From: Microcystis aeruginosa Ma_SC_T_19800800_S464
GTDB lineage: Bacteria > Cyanobacteriota > Cyanobacteriia > Cyanobacteriales > Microcystaceae
Reading direction: 5' to 3'
DNA: 36,776 nt
Assembly: GCA_007095785.1 (NCBI GenBank)
Contig: SFBL01000177.1
Span: 1-36,776 of the forward strand
The translations under genes and the position numbers were made by a program. Positions 36,243 through 36,776 of this stretch are shown piece by piece (position 1 is the stretch's first letter; each line of letters begins with the position of its first letter). The notes below the pieces were generated by a model. That model was not told where the DNA came from. It saw only the letters and a program-made list of their open reading frames with translations, and did not search any database.

Positions 36243-36504
36243 TTAGGGTCTGCTGAAAAAGTTTATTGGTGGGGTTAGGAGTCAGGAGTCAGGAGCCAGG
36301 AGTCAGGAGTCGGGAGGGGAAGTCAGAATAACAGAATGACCTCGCACGTCTGGAAGCGGAACCCTTCGAGATCGAAGAGCGAAAGTGCAAGGGTTTGAGT
36401 CCCTCGGATCGATTTCTCAACGTTTGTTTCTGGCACTTTTTTGGCTAAAAAAGTGCCAAAACCGTTTTCTAGTAAGGCTTTCAGTAATTTTCAGCAAGCC
36501 CTAA
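36243..36504. mobile_element. 262-bp MITE with TTAGGG...TCAGCAAGCCCTAA ends
   Basis: TTAGGGTCTGCTGAAAAAG (36243) and TTTTCAGCAAGCCCTAA (ending 36504) are inverted terminal repeats like those of 431-800, but the interiors differ. Inside are AGGAGTC heptamers (36283-36320) and a perfect 12-bp stem TGGCACTTTTTT with loop GGCT (36431-36458). A T-arm-like GGGTTTGAGTCCC occurs, but I see no tRNA cloverleaf. There is no open frame. Confidence 0.7.
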
Positions 36505-36776
36505 TTAGGGCTTGCTGATTGACATCCTCGCCGCCGTAAAACGGACGGCGATTCCTCACCACGCCACTTTTTTAGGGTGGTCGCGTCAATGGGGTTGACG
36601 CAGATAGCGAAAAACGCTTAATTGCTTAAGTCTGACACTTTCGACCCGTCCATTTTGAGTGTCCGAATGCCCTCCGGCCACTTTGAACAAGTCGAAAAAA
36701 TCTCATGTTCAACCTTATTTCCTAGAAAGTTTTACTCGTTCAAGGCCGAATTTGAAGTCTTTTCTGAACGAAACCC
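36505..36776 (-). mobile_element. Right end of an IS200/IS605-type element adjoining a second TTAGGG terminus
   Basis: TTAGGGCTTGCTGA (36505-36518) is another MITE end, directly followed by TTGACATCCTCGCCGCCGTA and the imperfect hairpin CGCCG...ACGGCG. This resembles the subterminal hairpin and right end of IS200/IS605 elements. Reading inward on the minus strand, only short broken frames are seen (for example RTLKMDGSKVSDLSN), so any tnpB here is degraded or lies beyond the window. Confidence 0.6.

Noticed and set aside
36360-36415. tRNA-like segment with GGGTTTGAGTCCC
   Set aside because: The T-arm resemblance is not matched by acceptor, D and anticodon stems; it lies inside a MITE and is better explained as its own hairpin.

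Overview
The window reads as a chromosomal segment of a bloom-forming cyanobacterium, most likely Microcystis (M. aeruginosa group). The evidence is the gene set (NdhO, ferrochelatase with a chlorophyll-binding tail, a pilMNOQ cluster without pilP, a DUF3747 protein, a GHL10 hydrolase), many HIP1 octamers (GCGATCGC), and intergenic spaces packed with heptameric tandem repeats, miniature transposable elements (MITEs), IS200/IS605, IS630 and ISL3-type debris, and toxin-antitoxin modules. The genus is inferred from these features; no database search was run.

Layout. 1-1260: mobile debris (tnpB relic, a MITE with an ISL3-type MITE nested in its end, an IS630 transposase tail) and heptamer arrays. 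1262-6112 (-): type IV pilus assembly operon pilM-pilN-pilO-pilQ. 6619-7611 (+): ilvC. 7766-10324 (-): an S-component-like membrane protein, a YqeG-type HAD phosphatase and a methyltransferase. 10438-11601 (+): hemH. 11694-16215: a small unknown protein, an AlbA/Schlafen-type ATPase protein, prfB with its programmed +1 frameshift, and a secreted DUF3747 protein. 16419-16981 (-): a ParD/ParE-like module whose toxin has an in-frame stop. 17153-22766 (+): murD, a GHL10-type hydrolase, ndhO and mdh. 22918-24045 (-): a THUMP-domain rRNA methyltransferase.

24.0-28.8 kb is an accessory island. It holds a secreted-protein gene split by two copies of one MITE, three intact toxin-antitoxin pairs, a PEP-CTERM gene broken at its signal-peptidase site, and several MITEs and dispersed repeats. 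Housekeeping genes resume with asnS (-), a TM2/SHOCT plus helix-hairpin-helix pair (+) and gyrA (-). Upstream of gyrA is a two-gene operon, an SMC/OLD-like AAA ATPase followed by a DUF4276-like TOPRIM protein. This is the best candidate for an under-described system: its architecture resembles split OLD-family anti-phage systems such as PARIS. The right edge is again mobile: two MITEs and the right end of an IS200/IS605 element.

Two reconstructions are made directly from the bases. Removing the two MITEs at 24400-24492 and 24838-24931, each with one TA, restores a reading frame from signal peptide to stop codon, apart from one extra base. The prfB reading frame is continuous only if the ribosome shifts +1 at CTT TGA C, and a perfect stem-loop lies immediately 5' of that site.
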